Origin: Cryptomeria japonica
Lineage: Eukaryota; Streptophyta; Pinopsida; Cupressales; Cupressaceae
Reading direction: 5' to 3'
DNA: 64,000 nucleotides
Assembly (NCBI RefSeq): GCF_030272615.1
Contig: NC_081413.1
Coordinates: 449,230,538 to 449,294,537 of the forward strand
The notes under the pieces are model-generated. The model searched no databases, was not told the DNA's origin, and saw nothing but the letters and a program-made list of their open reading frames with translations. Numbering within the stretch: the stretch's first letter is position 1; each line of letters begins with the position of its first letter. The position numbers were made by a program, and so were the translations under genes. Shown here piece by piece: positions 1 through 11,219 of the stretch.

Positions 1-1376
1 CCTCTTCCTTGTTCTTTAGTTACTATAGAATTATGTGATGTTTCCGGAGTAACTGGTTCAACTCTTTGTTCTGATAAAGGTCCCATCGGCTCAGATATAA
101 TCATTTCCGCTCTCGGTTCCTTCTCATAAATTCTGATTTGACTTTCTCTTAGCTCATCTACTTTGACATTAGCACTCTCCACTAGTTTTTGCAATCTCTT
201 GTTATAACATATATATGCTTTTCTTTCATTAGAATAACCAATAATATGCCTTCATCACTTCTAGGATCCAATTTCCCAATAGTATCATCTCTCCTGATAT
301 AAAATTTACTACCAAAAATTCTGAAATACTTATCTATAGGTGTATTGCCAAACCATAATTCATAAGGTGTCTTATCAGTTTCTCCTTTGATATGTACTCT
401 GTTGAATGTGTAAACCATTGTACTAACTTCTTCTCTCAAATAGATATGAGGTAAATTATCTTCCATCATCATTGTTCTAGTAGCATCCAAGATAGTTATG
501 TTTTTCCTTTTCACAACTCCATTATGCTGAGGTGTCCGGGGAGTAGAAAATTGTCTTCTAATACCATGCTTTTCACAAAATTTATTAAACCCACCAGATG
601 TGAATTCTCCACCATGATCTAATCTTGAACATTTAATCTTCAACCCTATCTCAGTTTCCATTGTACCCTTAAAGATTTTAAACTTTTTAAATGCTTCAAA
701 TTTTTCTCTCAAAAAAGTAACCACATCATCCTAGAATGATGATCAATGATTAGCATGAAATATCTATCACCATGAAAACTTTTAACTCTAGTAGGGCCAC
801 ACAAATCAGTATGAATAAGATCAAGAACATCATTTGATTTATCTTGTATACTCCTAAAAGAGGTTCTAACCTATTTACCCATTTGACATTCTTTACATAC
901 TGGATTATAGGGCTTCATAATCTTTGGTATATCTCTAACAACCTTAGTTGAACTGATCTTCATAATGCAATCACCATTCACATGACACATCCCTTTATGT
1001 CATAACTAACTCTCATCAATCTATGTAATCAAAAATGTCTTCTCACTAGAGTTCAAATGAAATATGTTACCTTTTGTCTATATACCAGTTGCAATCTCCA
1101 TGCCAGATCTGTTAATTGTTTTGCATTTTCCATCCTTGAACTATAATTGAAATCCCTTATCTACCAATTGTCCTACACTCAAAAGATTATGCTTCAAACC
1201 TTCAACATAATAAACATTGTCAGTATTTTTCTTACCATCCAATGATATAATTCCTTTTCCTTTAATCATACATGCCTTGTCATCTCCAAATCTAACTAGT
1301 CCACCATCAATTTCTTGCAAAGATGGAAACTTCCCTTTATCTCTAGTCATATGATGTGAACAACCACTGTCAAATA
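1..1376 (-). pseudogene. copia integrase / protease-end fragment (element I)
   Basis: Reading right to left: the SHHM motif after the protease active site (near 1350), the GAG-pre-integrase segment ending in KHNLLSVGQLVDKG, the zinc-binding part (CHVN and CKECQ-like remnants around 890-990), then the integrase core at 182-724. The core keeps the second aspartate region (LDHGGEF), but the catalytic glutamate motif reads GVVKRKN where the family has VVERKN, so E is replaced by K. A frameshift follows DEGILL near 240. A TGA near 1377 separates this piece from the protease DSG. Established family role: cDNA integration. This copy cannot do it. Confidence 0.82.
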
Positions 1377-1377
1377 C

Positions 1378-1934
1378 TCATTCATCCTTATCCTTAATTT
1401 TAGAAGCAAGTTCCTTCTCCTTTGGTACATTCTCCTTCAGTGTCGGATCATCTTCCTTCATAGCCAAGAATACCCATTCTTTCCTATTGTTGGATCCACT
1501 AGCAGAGTCTTCTGCCATTTCATCATCTAAATCAGTAATGCCTTCCTCATCCTCTATGTAGCATGATTTGTCTCTGTTTTTCTTAAATCTATACTTGTTC
1601 TGATATCTAGGGTTAGGTTTAAATAATCTCTTAACTCTTTCTTCAAATCTTGAATTCCTTTCAGACATCTAGATGCAAAATGACCAATCTTATTACATGC
1701 AAAACATTTAAAAGGCGCTTTTCCTTCATACTTACTTCCTACCGGTCCTTTCGGTATGCTTCTAGAAAATAGTGCTTCAAGTTTCTCAAACTCATCATCT
1801 TCTCTATTCATATCTTCTAATTATTTTGCATATAGAGCTCTCCAAACTTTCATACCAGTTGTAGATGTATATGAATGAAAAGCAGGTTCAGTCTTCACAG
1901 CTCCAGAAGGTCCAAATTCTATTTCCCTATCTAT
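1378..1934 (-). pseudogene. copia gag C-terminus with CCHC zinc knuckle (element I)
   Basis: Contains the nucleocapsid knuckle CFACNKIGHFASRC (around 1668-1710), preceded by a linker with PKGPVGSKYEGKAP, as in H. Upstream (rightward) it keeps EFGPSGAVKTEPAF, the end of the gag capsid region also seen in H near 15790, and then stops at the junction with J. Downstream of the knuckle is an acidic stretch (YIEDEEGITDLDDE) that in this family links gag to protease. Two reading frames are needed, so at least one frameshift is present. Confidence 0.8.
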
Positions 1935-2280
1935 CATTCAAGTTGAGTACATTGTTGTTGCTACTAACTAAACTCATATATTTTGGATGAAGCAAATGTT
2001 GAAAGATATCAGATTTATCTATGATGAGCCCATTGTCATATACCATGACAATTCTAGTGCTATAAATATGTCAAAGAATCCGGTGCAACATTCAAAGACT
2101 AAACATGTATCAATCAAGTATCATTTATTGAGAGAAAAATTCAGTGAAGAGGAAGTGAAGCTGGAGTACGTGTCTACAAAGGAAAAAATTGCTAATATTA
2201 TCATAAAGCCTTTTCCTGTAGACACATTTGTCTATTTAAGAGACAAGTTAGGGGTATCTACCCCTCCTTATGGGAACTAG
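1935..2280 (+). pseudogene. copia RNase H C-terminal fragment (element J)
   Basis: Reads VEYIVVATN, a stop (TAA at about 1968), then WMKQMLKDI, YDEPIVIYHDNSSAINMSKN, KHVSIKYHLLRE and the closing LRDKLGVSTPP, the usual end of plant copia polyproteins. The catalytic aspartate of the YHDN motif is present, but the domain's N-terminal half is missing, cut at the junction with element I. The same closing motif is found in F (near 11290) and H (near 13290). Confidence 0.88.
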
Positions 2281-2606
2281 ATGCATTGAGTTCCATAAAT
2301 CCAATGGACTTCACAATCTTATCTTTTGTTTGGATTGATGAGTTTGTACTGCTCCTCTATTGGATTAGATGGTTTGTGGCTGGACTGGTTATATGTTTTA
2401 GGGGGAGAGAATCATGATTTTTTTAAAGCGAAGAATTTGGTGTTCTATTTTTAAGACCTTTGTCATTGATGTCAAAGGGGGAGAGAAGAATGTGAAAAAC
2501 TATTTTATCTACTTAATCTTAGGGGGAGCTTGTTGGAGATGTCTTCTTTTTATGCATTGATTGTTTTTCACATTCATGTGTTGCCATCAATGCCAAATGG
2601 CAAGAT
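2281..2606 (+). other. 3' untranslated region of J with serial polypurine tracts
   Basis: Non-coding stretch between the polyprotein stop and the LTR. It has purine tracts AGGGGGAGAG (about 2400), AAGGGGGAGAG (about 2473) and AGGGGGAG (2521), while the tract next to the LTR has decayed (CCAAATGGCAAGAT, ending at 2606). Alignment with F shows that the LTR starts at 2607 and not at the TGTTGG at 2531. Confidence 0.6.
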
Positions 2607-3058
2607 TGTTGGACATTACTACTGCTAGGATATGTTGTTGTCATTGATGTCAACATATTCATATAATTTATTGCTCTGGTGATTGCAAATTGGTTTATTG
2701 GGATCATGGTTTGGTGTATGGATTATTCTAGTGTCATTGCATCTTTATGTACTAGTTTTAGTGATCCAAGAAACATAATTGATTATATCATATGATCTGG
2801 TTTGCAGTTTGGTTTTTCTTATCAATTCTTTGTATAGCTCAGTATTTCCTTTGGTATATTCCAATGTGATTAGATTTGAGTTATGATTTTGGGAGATTGT
2901 TTGGGATGCTCTTGTGTATCTTTTTTTTAGATGATTCATGATTTGGTACTCCACATCTTTCTTCATGATAGTAGTTGTTGTTTGAGTATTCTTGAGGTTC
3001 ATATGTTGATTGATGAAGATTCGATAAATGGTGTTGGTTTAACTGTTGTTGAAGGTTC
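2607..3058 (+). repeat. 3' LTR of J, piece 1
   Basis: Starts TGTTGG and contains TTGTCATTGATGTCAAC shortly after the start, as in the F LTR. Ends in GGTTC, which is the target duplication of element K. It continues at 9316. Confidence 0.85.
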
Positions 3059-3489
3059 TGTGAGATTTTGCCAAGATCAAGGGCACAATGAAAAGTATAA
3101 AAATAGAGACAAAAGAATGACAAGAACAAACTGTATTCTCATCAATATGAAAATGATCAACTGGATTCACCAATACAATGAATATAGGCCTTCTTATATA
3201 GGCAAGGCCATATGGATGTACGAGAACACAATCATGACATGTGGCTCAATGAGAAACAAGGGTAGGTAGGAGAAATAATATAATATTCTACAAGAGGTGG
3301 ATGACCCACCGAATGAGGAGTGTAACAACAAAACAAGAACAAAAAAGGTGGAATTTATCCTACAAGCTCTATCCCTATGTGCACACTTCCCTAAGTGTCT
3401 CAAATCCAAACTACGAAGAAATGCATTATCCTAAGTTAACTTAAGTAAAGTGTAATAATATCCATAATGAATATTTATTTACACCAACA
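3059..3489 (-). repeat. K 3' LTR
   Basis: Begins TGTGAG and ends CCAACA on the plus strand (TGTTGG...CTCACA on the element strand). It keeps the TATATAAG sequence (3193-3200) that the 5' copy lacks. Confidence 0.95.
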
Positions 3490-3505
3490 CCCCCCCTTAA
3501 GTACA
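3490..3505 (-). other. K polypurine tract
   Basis: On the element strand a TTAAGGGGGGG tract directly abuts the 3' LTR. It is the expected primer for plus-strand DNA synthesis. Confidence 0.75.
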
Positions 3506-3809
3506 ACTTAGGGGAATGAAGACTCAAGTCAACGATGCAAGATGGGTCCCGGCTACTAGGGCATGATAGGTACCCATGTACAATATGCAAATGCAAGCAA
3601 AACCATGCAATTCAATCTCTCACAAATGGAGAAAAGGAGAAAACCCAGTGGGAAAAAACTCCCCCCAAAAGAGAGATGAAAGTACAAAAGACTCTCAAAG
3701 AAGAAGGACAAAACCTCAAAGAGGAAAAAGTCCCCCCCATAAGAGAGGAAAGAGAAGTCAGCTGGCCCCCCCTAATGACACATCCTGTACCCCCAAGAGA
3801 GCTCACAAT

Positions 3810-4400
3810 TGTTGGAACTTACTCTCGGTGAAAGGTTTGGTGAATATGTCTGCAACCTGCTCTGCTATAGGACAATATTGCAAATAAATGACCTGCTCTT
3901 GAATCAACACTCAGATATAGTGCATATGGATCTCGATGTGTTTGGTCCACTGATGCTAGACCGGGTTCTTCGAGATAGAAATAGCACTTTGATTTTCGCA
4001 ATGTAGAACTATCGGTCGTGGAGTGGTGAACCCAAACTCTGTGAGAATCTATTGAAGCCAAATGGTCTCAGTTGATGCATTAATAGCACCTCGATACTCA
4101 GCCTTAGTCAAAGAAAGAGCAACAGCATGTTGCTTCTTGCTTTGCCAACAAATGGGGCTTGAACCAAGGTGAAAACTGTAACCGAAAGTAGACTTGCGAT
4201 CATCAAGATCACCAACCCAATCGGAGTTTGTGTAACCAACCAGGCGAAGTCCTGTGCCTGCTGCATAGTGAATCCCATAGTGATGTGTACCTTGGATGTA
4301 ATGAAGGATGCATTTGGCGGCTTTCTAGTGAAGCTCATGTGGTTCCTGCATGAAGTGGGAAACCATGCCAACTGCAAATGAAATATCAGGACTTGTATGG
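3810..4400 (-). pseudogene. K RNase H domain
   Basis: Shows the copia RNase H signatures: GYTNSDWVGDLDDRKST, an ICWQSKKQ segment, LTKAEYR (family: STAEAEY), and HCENQSAISISKNPV. The first catalytic aspartate (DSDW in the family) is shifted to NSDW. At least two in-frame stops are present (ELH*KA, WLQ*IL). The protein then runs into degraded sequence ending near 3810. Function in the family: removal of the RNA template during reverse transcription. Not functional here. Confidence 0.8.
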
Positions 4401-5272
4401 GTCAAGTAGATGAGACTACACACAAGCTAACGATACAAAGTGGCATCAACTAGTGGAGAAGAACAATGAGCCTCAAGCTTGACTCCTGAAAGAAAGGGAG
4501 TTGGGGCAGGCTTACAATTAGCCATATGAAAGCGTGCAAGTAGATCAAGAGCATACTTGGGCTATGATAGTGTAATCCCAGAAGGTGACTGTGAAATCTC
4601 TATCTCGAGAAAGTAGTGCAATGGACCCAAGTCAGTCAAAGCAAATCTATCATGCAAAGCAGATTTGACCCTGCTAATGATGGATGTAGTACTCCCTGTA
4701 ATGATCAAATCATCAACATAGAGCACAAGTATCAAGTGAGAGTCATCCTATCACAAAATATAGACATTCAAATCGGAATGACACCTAGTGAACCCTGTGG
4801 AGAGAAGAAAGGAATCCATCTTGGCATACCAAGCCCTGGGGGCCTGCTTAAGGCCATAGAGATATTTCCTTAGTCTGCAAACCAAAGAAGTATCTTGGAT
4901 GAAACCCTGTGGCTACTCCATATAAATCTCTTCATCAAGATCACCATGAAGAAAAGCACTCTTCACATCCATCTGATGTACAACCCAACCATGAGCTACA
5001 ACAATAGCAAGTGTCAAGTGAATGGAGTTCATCTTGGCTATGGGCACAAAGGTCTCAGTATAGTCAACACCTGCTACCTGGGAGAAACCTTTCGCAACAA
5101 GTCGAGCCTTGTACTTATCCACACTACCATCCACTGCATACTTGGTTTGATAGATCCACTTACATCGAACCATCTTTCTCCCCTTAGGGAGATGGACGAA
5201 ATCCCATGTGTTGTTCCTCATCAAGGAACTATACTCTTCCTCCATAGCTTGGTCCCACTTAGGAACCCCTGA
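4401..5272 (-). pseudogene. K reverse transcriptase domain
   Basis: Order of motifs: EEEYSSLMRNNTWD, CKWIYQTKY, KARLVAKGFSQ, YTETFVPIAK, QMDVKSAFLHGDLDEEIYME, KYLYGLKQAPRAWY and the catalytic LYVDDLII (YVDD at 4709-4720). The catalytic residues are intact, but the frame is broken by a double stop (YIL**DDSH), where related copies have Arg-Gln. Both changes fit CGA to TGA and CAG to TAG. Further stops follow at LS*PKY and LYR*LV. Only the N-terminal 110 residues are in one open frame (4913-5245). Confidence 0.88.
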
Positions 5273-5459
5273 TGCTTCCTAAAATGTGTGGATCAGAAGC
5301 AGTAGAAATGAATGCATGTGGAAGATCCTGATGTTGTGATCAAGTTATCCATGTATCTGAAGGATCCCCAACAAGAGAACCCATGGACTCAAGTGTTTGT
5401 TGAGCCCAACAAGGTCTAGGTGGAGGTGGAGAACAAGGCTCCTCAACTACAAGTGGACC

Positions 5460-6488
5460 CTATGGAGGTGTAACCCTATGAGTTGGAGTTGAAGGAGTCT
5501 CATCATCTGAATCACTAACATCACTATCCACAATGGAGTAAGGTGGAGGAGGTAGAGAGGCTAAGCTAGGAGAGCTTTCCTCAAAGTGATTACTCCTCTC
5601 AATGAAAACCTCATGTGTCTCAGGATCCATCAATCTATATGCCTTAACACCCTCAGGATATCCAACAAATATGCAAGGTTGACTTTGTGGTTCCAATGCC
5701 TTGCATTTCTGCAAAGGTATGCAAGCCCATGTTGGACACCCAAAGACTCTAAAATGTCTCACAATCAGTTTCCTACTAGCCCAAGCTTCAAAAGGAGTAA
5801 TACCTTGCAAAGCTTTGTGAGGAACTTGATTCTGGATGTGTGTGGCACAACTGATAGCCTCGGCCCCAAAAGCGGGATCAAGAGAACATGCATGAATCAT
5901 ACAGCTAGCCATTTCTTTGAGAGTTCTATTCTTGCATTCTACAACTCTGTTCTGCTGTGGAGTGTATGCTACAAAATGCTGAAGATCAATCCCCTCAAAT
6001 GTACAAAAATCCTCAAGTCTCTTGTTCACATATTCCCTTCCATTATCTGTACGAAGAATCTTCACCACTTTCCTGGATTGCTTCTCCACACGATTCTTGA
6101 AGTCCTAAAATCTATCAAATACTTCACTCTTATGAATAAGAGAGTAGACCCAAGTGAAGTGGGAGTAGTCATCAATGAAGGTGAGGACATAGCGGGCCTT
6201 ACTAAATGAAGGTGCTGGAAATGGGTTTGCTGCATTGTTGTGAACAAGTTGAAGAACTTCCAAAGCTCTCCAAGCTTTCCCCTTATCAAACTTTTTCTCA
6301 GGATGCTTTCCCATGGAACAACCTAAACATACACCCTCTGAAAAACTGATTCGAGGTAGACCTGTGACTATGTCTTTAGTGCTGAGCTGCTGAAGATAGC
6401 GGTAGTTGAGGTGACCAAACCGCTCATGCCATAGCTTACTTTCTAAATTTGAATGAGTAAGCAAGGCCCCAGAACGTGAACTTGGCAC
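5460..6488 (-). pseudogene. K integrase (zinc-binding, core, C-terminal)
   Basis: The HHCC zinc-binding region is visible as WHERFGHLNYRYL...CLGCSMGKH. In the core, the first catalytic aspartate (family HTDxxGP) reads HNNAANP, so D is replaced by N. The second (RTDNGREY) is kept and the glutamate is kept in a changed context (NRVVECKNR for NGVVERKNR). A stop (DRF*DFKN, near 6105) divides the domain. The C-terminal part with FGCPTWACIP and IFVGYPEGVKAYRL is well conserved. Integrase activity is predicted to be lost. Confidence 0.88.
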
Positions 6489-6499
6489 AAAGTGGGAGA

Positions 6500-6870
6500 A
6501 TCAATAAAGCCTTGAGTTATCATTGACTTGTCCCACTACTACCAAGGCATCATCATCAAGTTCCTTTACCACAACTGAATCTGGTGTAACCTCAACCTTT
6601 TTCCCATTCCCATAGTGAGTGATTTGGTAGATAGATAGAAGGTTGGTAGACAAGTTAGGAACATAGAAAATATTCTCAAATATTCCATCATCCATGTCAA
6701 ATGAACCTTTCCCTTCAACCTCTACTTGTGTATCATCACCTATGTAAATGTGAGGTACCTTAGATGGCTCCAATGAAGAAAACTGCTCCTTTGTAGAACC
6801 CATGTGCTATGAGGCACCTGGGTCAAGTATCCACTACTGTGAAGAACTTGTTGTAGCCACAAATGCTTGC
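6500..6870 (-). pseudogene. K aspartic protease region
   Basis: The active site reads WILDPGAS followed by a stop and HMGS, where plant copia proteases have WxxDSGAxxHM. The serine of D-S/T-G is proline and the first histidine position is TAG. Downstream GDDTQVEVEGKGSF and NIFYVPNLSTNLLSI match the rest of the copia protease and the link to integrase. Catalysis is lost. Confidence 0.8.
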
Positions 6871-6989
6871 CCTTTTCCCTTAGACTGTGAGTAAGATGAA
6901 GGAGATGAATCCTTCTTTGTGTAGGCGGATGGCAAGTTGATGTTGTTTTTCTTAAGAAGATTAGTTAACTCATCAACTTGCTTTGTGTG

Positions 6990-7826
6990 GCATTGATGCT
7001 CATCATGACCATACTTCTTGCAATATGCACAAGTTGGCTTATCCTTCTTAGGTGGTGTAACCTTCTTAGAAGAGGATGAAAAATTGTCTTTTGATGGAGA
7101 GGATGATTGTCCTTTTTCCTATTGTGGATGTGACTTAGATTGCTTCTTCTTCTTGTTGGATTATTTGCCTTGACTTCCTTGATTCCCTTGATTAGCCACC
7201 AAAGCCTTGGACTTTGAAGACTTGAGAAACCCCATGTTCAACAACTTAGATTGTTCCAATATCAACATTTTTGTGAAAGCATCAAATGAAGGCACAACAT
7301 AGGAACTCCCCACTGTCAAACGATGAGTTTGGAAGCTAGACACAAATGCTACATATTCTAGTGCAAGCTTGTCCAACAAGTTGAATATCAACTAAGCGTC
7401 CTTTTTGTCAATTCCACAATCCTTAAGCTTTGCTCTTAGCTCATTTGCTTTGGTGACATAATCTTGGATTGTATCAAAACTCTTGGGATCCAAGTTGGTG
7501 AGCTCATTGTCAATCTTATAACCTCTAATTTCATCAACTTGACCATACAATTTCTGAAACATATCCCAAGCATCTTTGATTGTAGTACACTTCTCAATAT
7601 GAAAAATGAGGTCATCTGATACATACTTGCACAAAGTTCCAAGAGCCATGAAATTCTTAGTGATCCATTCTAACTGAGCATTAGGATCAGCCTTAGGATC
7701 AGGTGGTGCTGCTATTGTTCCATCTATGTAATGCGTGAGACCTTTTTCCATTAATTTGCTCCATACTTTAATTTTCCATGATGCATAATTATGTGGAGTT
7801 AAAGGTGGAAATTTATGAGGACTCAT
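6990..7826 (-). pseudogene. K gag (UBN2-type) with zinc knuckle
   Basis: The start is taken at ATG 7826 (MSPHKFPPLTPHNYASWK), the usual copia gag beginning with an N-Y-x-x-W motif. It continues with a UBN2-like capsid region (KDAWDMFQKLYG, IQDYVTKANELRAKL), then stop TAG after KKDA near 7394 and another after GNQGSQGK near 7161. Beyond these is the CCHC knuckle CAYCKKYGHDEHQC (about 7005-7050). The TAG after KKDA sits where related sequence would have a glutamine codon. The upstream in-frame extension to 7898 is leader and not coding. Confidence 0.88.
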
Positions 7827-8860
7827 TGCAAAAAAAATTAAAGAGCACAAGGAAAGAGAGACACAATCACACAAGACACCCCCCCCAAATTCACTCAATC
7901 AAAGAACCCCCCCAAAAGTGATGATTTGACACTTTATACTTAGTGCATGTACAATGGGCCACTTGCAAAAAATGGCAAAGTGGACTTTTGATTTCAATTT
8001 TACAACTACCTCAATAAGGCCAAAAGAGACTCAAAATAATAATGCAAGAGACCTAAACTAAGATCCAAGCAATTTACAAGTACCAAATAGGCCAAATAAG
8101 ACCAATATCAAAAAGTACAATTTCTACTTAAAATCTCTGAAATCTAATCATAGATTATAAAAGTAGATAAAAAAAAATGCACTTTCAAAAAAAAGGTACC
8201 TGAAAAGGAGGTCGTATGAGCTCAAATGAGGCCTTTGAAGTTGCAGAATTGAGGATTAGATAGGTACAGCTGAGATAATCTGAACATTTTGAAAACCCTA
8301 TGCACTAAAACTAGAAAATAACCACACCACTACGAAGAGCACAAAAAATTAGCCCAAATCAAAAAAAATTACACCCAAAAAGGAGCAAAATTGAGCAAGT
8401 TATGGGCCTCCAAAGTTGACCCAAAAATCCAAACTGCTCAATGGAGAGGGGTCTAAAAATTTCCAAAGAAAATGCTGACTAGGTGCTGACTGGGTGCTAC
8501 TAACTGGGCACTGACTATGCGCTACTGACTGGGTAGAAGCTGACTAGGCAGAAGGTACAGATCCCAAAAATAATTTTCAAATTTTTTTCAAACTGGAAAA
8601 TAATTTTTTCTTTTCTTTTGAAAAAAATCCGAAAATTTCATACCGTACCGCCCGAATTGGGCAAAAGAATTTCTCCACACCCAAAAATCAATTTTTGCCA
8701 AAATAGGTCAAATTTATACTCGAGTTTTATGGAAACAGCCTCCCGGACACAATAGTGAGGTCGAAAATGCTCCAAGATGCCTCCAAAAAGTGCAGTTCCT
8801 CGGATCCGAAAATAGAAGCCTTCTACGATGTCTCCAAAAAACAATCAATGAAGCCCCAAT
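7827..8860 (-). other. K 5' leader
   Basis: Untranslated region between PBS and gag, about 1 kb. It contains homopolymer C runs on the plus strand (7880-7912) and a degenerate short tandem repeat built on GCTGACTGGGTG (8471-8550). No ORF with recognisable domains. It would normally hold the packaging and dimerisation signals. Confidence 0.6.
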
Positions 8861-8873
8861 GGCTCTGATACCA
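8861..8873 (-). other. K primer-binding site
   Basis: Element-strand TGGTATCAGAGCC, a perfect 13-nt match to the plant initiator tRNA-Met 3' end complement, directly touching the 5' LTR. Confidence 0.95.
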
Positions 8874-9310
8874 TGTGAGATTTTGCCAAGATCAAGGGCA
8901 CAATGAAAAGTATAAAAATAGAGACAAAAGAATGACAAGAACAAACTGTATTCTCATCAATATGAAAATGATCAACTGGATTCACCAATACAATGAATAT
9001 AGGCAAGGCCATATGGATGTACGAGTACACAATCATGACATGTGGCTCAATGAGAAACAAGGGTAGGTAAGAAATACTAGGGGTAGGTAGGAGAAATAAT
9101 ATAATATTCCACAAGAGGTGGATGACCCACCGAATGTGGAGTGTAACAACAAAACAAGACCACAAAAGGTGGAATTTCTCCTACAAGCTCTATCCCTATG
9201 TGCACACTTCCCTAAGTGTCTCAAATCCAAACTACGAAGAAATGCATTATCCTAAGTTAACTTAAGTAAAGTGTAATAATATCCATAATGAATATTTATT
9301 TACACCAACA
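8874..9310 (-). repeat. K 5' LTR
   Basis: 437-bp copy paired with 3059-3489. It carries a local duplication of GGTAGGTA-like sequence (about 9060-9090) and a 14-bp deletion that removes the TATATAAG element found in the 3' copy. Confidence 0.95.
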
Positions 9311-9315
9311 GGTTC

Positions 9316-9698
9316 TAACATGATTGCTGGTGTTTCTTAATTGTGTCCTATTTATTTTGATGATTTACATTGATTGTTGTGCGTTTTTTTGGTGTTTTTC
9401 ATGATCTGGTGATGTTCTTCATGTTATGCGGTATCCTTGATGGTGTAGCGTGTTGTAGTTGATCTTGGCAAGATTCACAGTGGTGATGCATGTTTGGAAA
9501 TTTGATTTAGGTACATATTATGTTATGTATATCATTTTATTGGTTTGGTGGTCGATCTTTGTATCGTGTAATATAATTTTGTAATTAGACGTTGATGGTT
9601 TAGTTGACCTTGTTGTCAAGATTGATGAAATTGTATAGATAGGTGATAAAGTCATGAAATTTGTGAATCAAGGTTATGTATGCATTATTAGAGAGAAG
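9316..9698 (+). repeat. 3' LTR of J, piece 2
   Basis: Resumes J's LTR after K's second GGTTC duplication. Includes TTCATGTTATGCGG and a decayed TATA region (TGTATAGATAGG near 9632; the F LTR has TGTATAAATAGG). It ends in AGAAG, the target duplication of F. Confidence 0.85.
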
Positions 9699-10934
9699 TG
9701 TTAGCAACAACAAGGAGGGAAAACTGAGAGGTGGGTGGGTGAATCGGTTTTCACTGAAATAACAAATTTAATCACAATATGATAAAATACAGCAATAAGA
9801 CAGATAAGAAAATTGAAAGCACAACACACAACACTAATATTTTGACATGGAAAACCCGGTTAATGGAAAAACCATGACTGGAACCTACCCATAGTAAGAT
9901 GATACTTCATAGTAGTATGTAAAATATTACAATGGGAATGCACATGCATTTAGGCACACTACCTAGAGCTCACTACTCAAAAGATAATGACCCAGAAGGC
10001 TACAACCTTCAGGGAAGTATCACTGACTTACAACAAGATTCAAACTACAAATAATAAGAAGTGAACTGATAGAATAGCATCTCCAAATGCCTGATTACAG
10101 TTCCATTTAAGCACAGCTATCTGCTCAACAACACCAATCTCACCACAATCACAACACCAAAGGATAAATCAATTTATTACATATACACCACTCTTTGATA
10201 ATGCAGACACAACATCGACACACTAATTACATGACAATATCACCTATTTATACAAATCATCAACCTTGATAACAAGGTCGGCTAAACCCTCAACTCATAA
10301 TTACCAAAGTTATACGACACAATATAAAGATCGATCACTGAACCAATATAATAATTTACATGACATAACATGGACCTAAATCAAATTCCTATAAACACTC
10401 AACTCGACTAAAAATCATGCCAAGATCAACCGCGACACGCTACACCACCAGGAAAACTGCATAACACAAAAATCATCACCAGTTCATAGAAACCATAAAA
10501 AACTCGCACAATAATCAATGCGGATCACCAAAAGAAATAGCACATGACTAGGAAACACCAACAAGCACATTAGAATCATCAATAACAATGGCACCAACAC
10601 CACTTATCAAATCTTCATCAATCAACATCTGAAACTCAGGAATACTCAAAAAACAACTGTCGTGAAGAAAGATGACTTATAGAGAACCAAATCACGAACC
10701 ATCTGAAATGAAGATACACAAGACCATCCCAAAAACTTCTCTCAAGATCTAATTATACTGGAATATACTAGAGGAAATACTAAACTCTGTAAAATAATGA
10801 TCAACAAAATAAAACTGCAAAACCGGATCATCAGATCTTCCCAATCCACAATCACCGCAGCAAATCATGGGAATATGTTGACATCAATGATAGCAACATA
10901 TTCTAGCAGTAGAAATGACCAACAATATTCAACA
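9699..10934 (-). repeat. F 3' LTR
   Basis: 1236 bp, starts TGTTAGCAAC and ends ATTCAACA on the plus strand. Carries the U5 motif (GGGTGAATCGG near 9740) and TATA sequence GTATAAATAG on the element strand (10244-10253). Pairs with 50249-51500. Confidence 0.9.
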
Positions 10935-11219
10935 ATCTCCCCTTTGGCATTGATGGCAATAGATGAATGTGAAAAATAGTCAATGCAAAGAAAGATGATA
11001 TCTCCAACAAACTCTCCCTAAGATCAAGACATATAAAGAATTTTTTTACATGATCTCTCTTCCCCTTTGATAGTAATGCCAAAGATCTTAAAACTGATAG
11101 TCAAACTTACTCTCCCCAAAATAGAAACATGAACCTCTCTCCCCTAAGATACATAGCCAGACTACTCTACCAGAGGAGCAGCACCAACTCACCAATCCAG
11201 ATAAAAGGATAAGACTGTG
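10935..11219 (-). other. F polypurine tract and 3' untranslated region
   Basis: On the element strand the tract ATGCCAAAGGGGAGAT directly precedes the 3' LTR. Three more purine tracts lie within 210 bp (near 11027, 11058 and 11140), so the tract is one of a series. Confidence 0.7.

Larger units (their letters stand above)
1..1934 (-). mobile_element. Ty1/copia element I, broken fragment
   Basis: Minus-strand copia internal region in the order gag C-terminus, CCHC knuckle, protease end, GAG-pre-integrase and integrase, running off the left edge. Its proteins match those of element H (same protease flank LDG-KNTDNVYYVEGL) much better than F, so I and H are one family. No LTR is present in the window. 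The right end stops abruptly within gag against plus-strand element J. There are several stops and frameshifts, so it is dead. The missing 5' LTR and PBS at the J junction mean the boundary is a rearrangement rather than a clean insertion. Confidence 0.85.
3059..9310 (-). mobile_element. Ty1/copia element K, complete but disabled
   Basis: Full structure on the minus strand: 5' LTR (8874-9310), perfect PBS touching the LTR, leader, gag, protease, integrase, RT, RNase H, polypurine tract, 3' LTR (3059-3489). It is flanked by exact 5-bp duplications GGTTC, and so inserted as a unit into the LTR of J. The two LTRs differ by about six substitutions and two short indels by eye, so it is the youngest clearly datable insertion here. 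The coding region carries about a dozen in-frame stops. It lacks the U5 motif shared by the other elements and belongs to a different copia lineage with LTRs of about 430 bp. Confidence 0.95.

Noticed and set aside
2531-2606. LTR start of J at the first TGTTGG (2531)
   Set aside because: Alignment with F shows that this part corresponds to the untranslated region before the polypurine tract; the LTR starts at 2607.
5586-6209. 207-codon plus-strand ORF
   Set aside because: Antisense to K integrase, whose motifs are clear on the minus strand.
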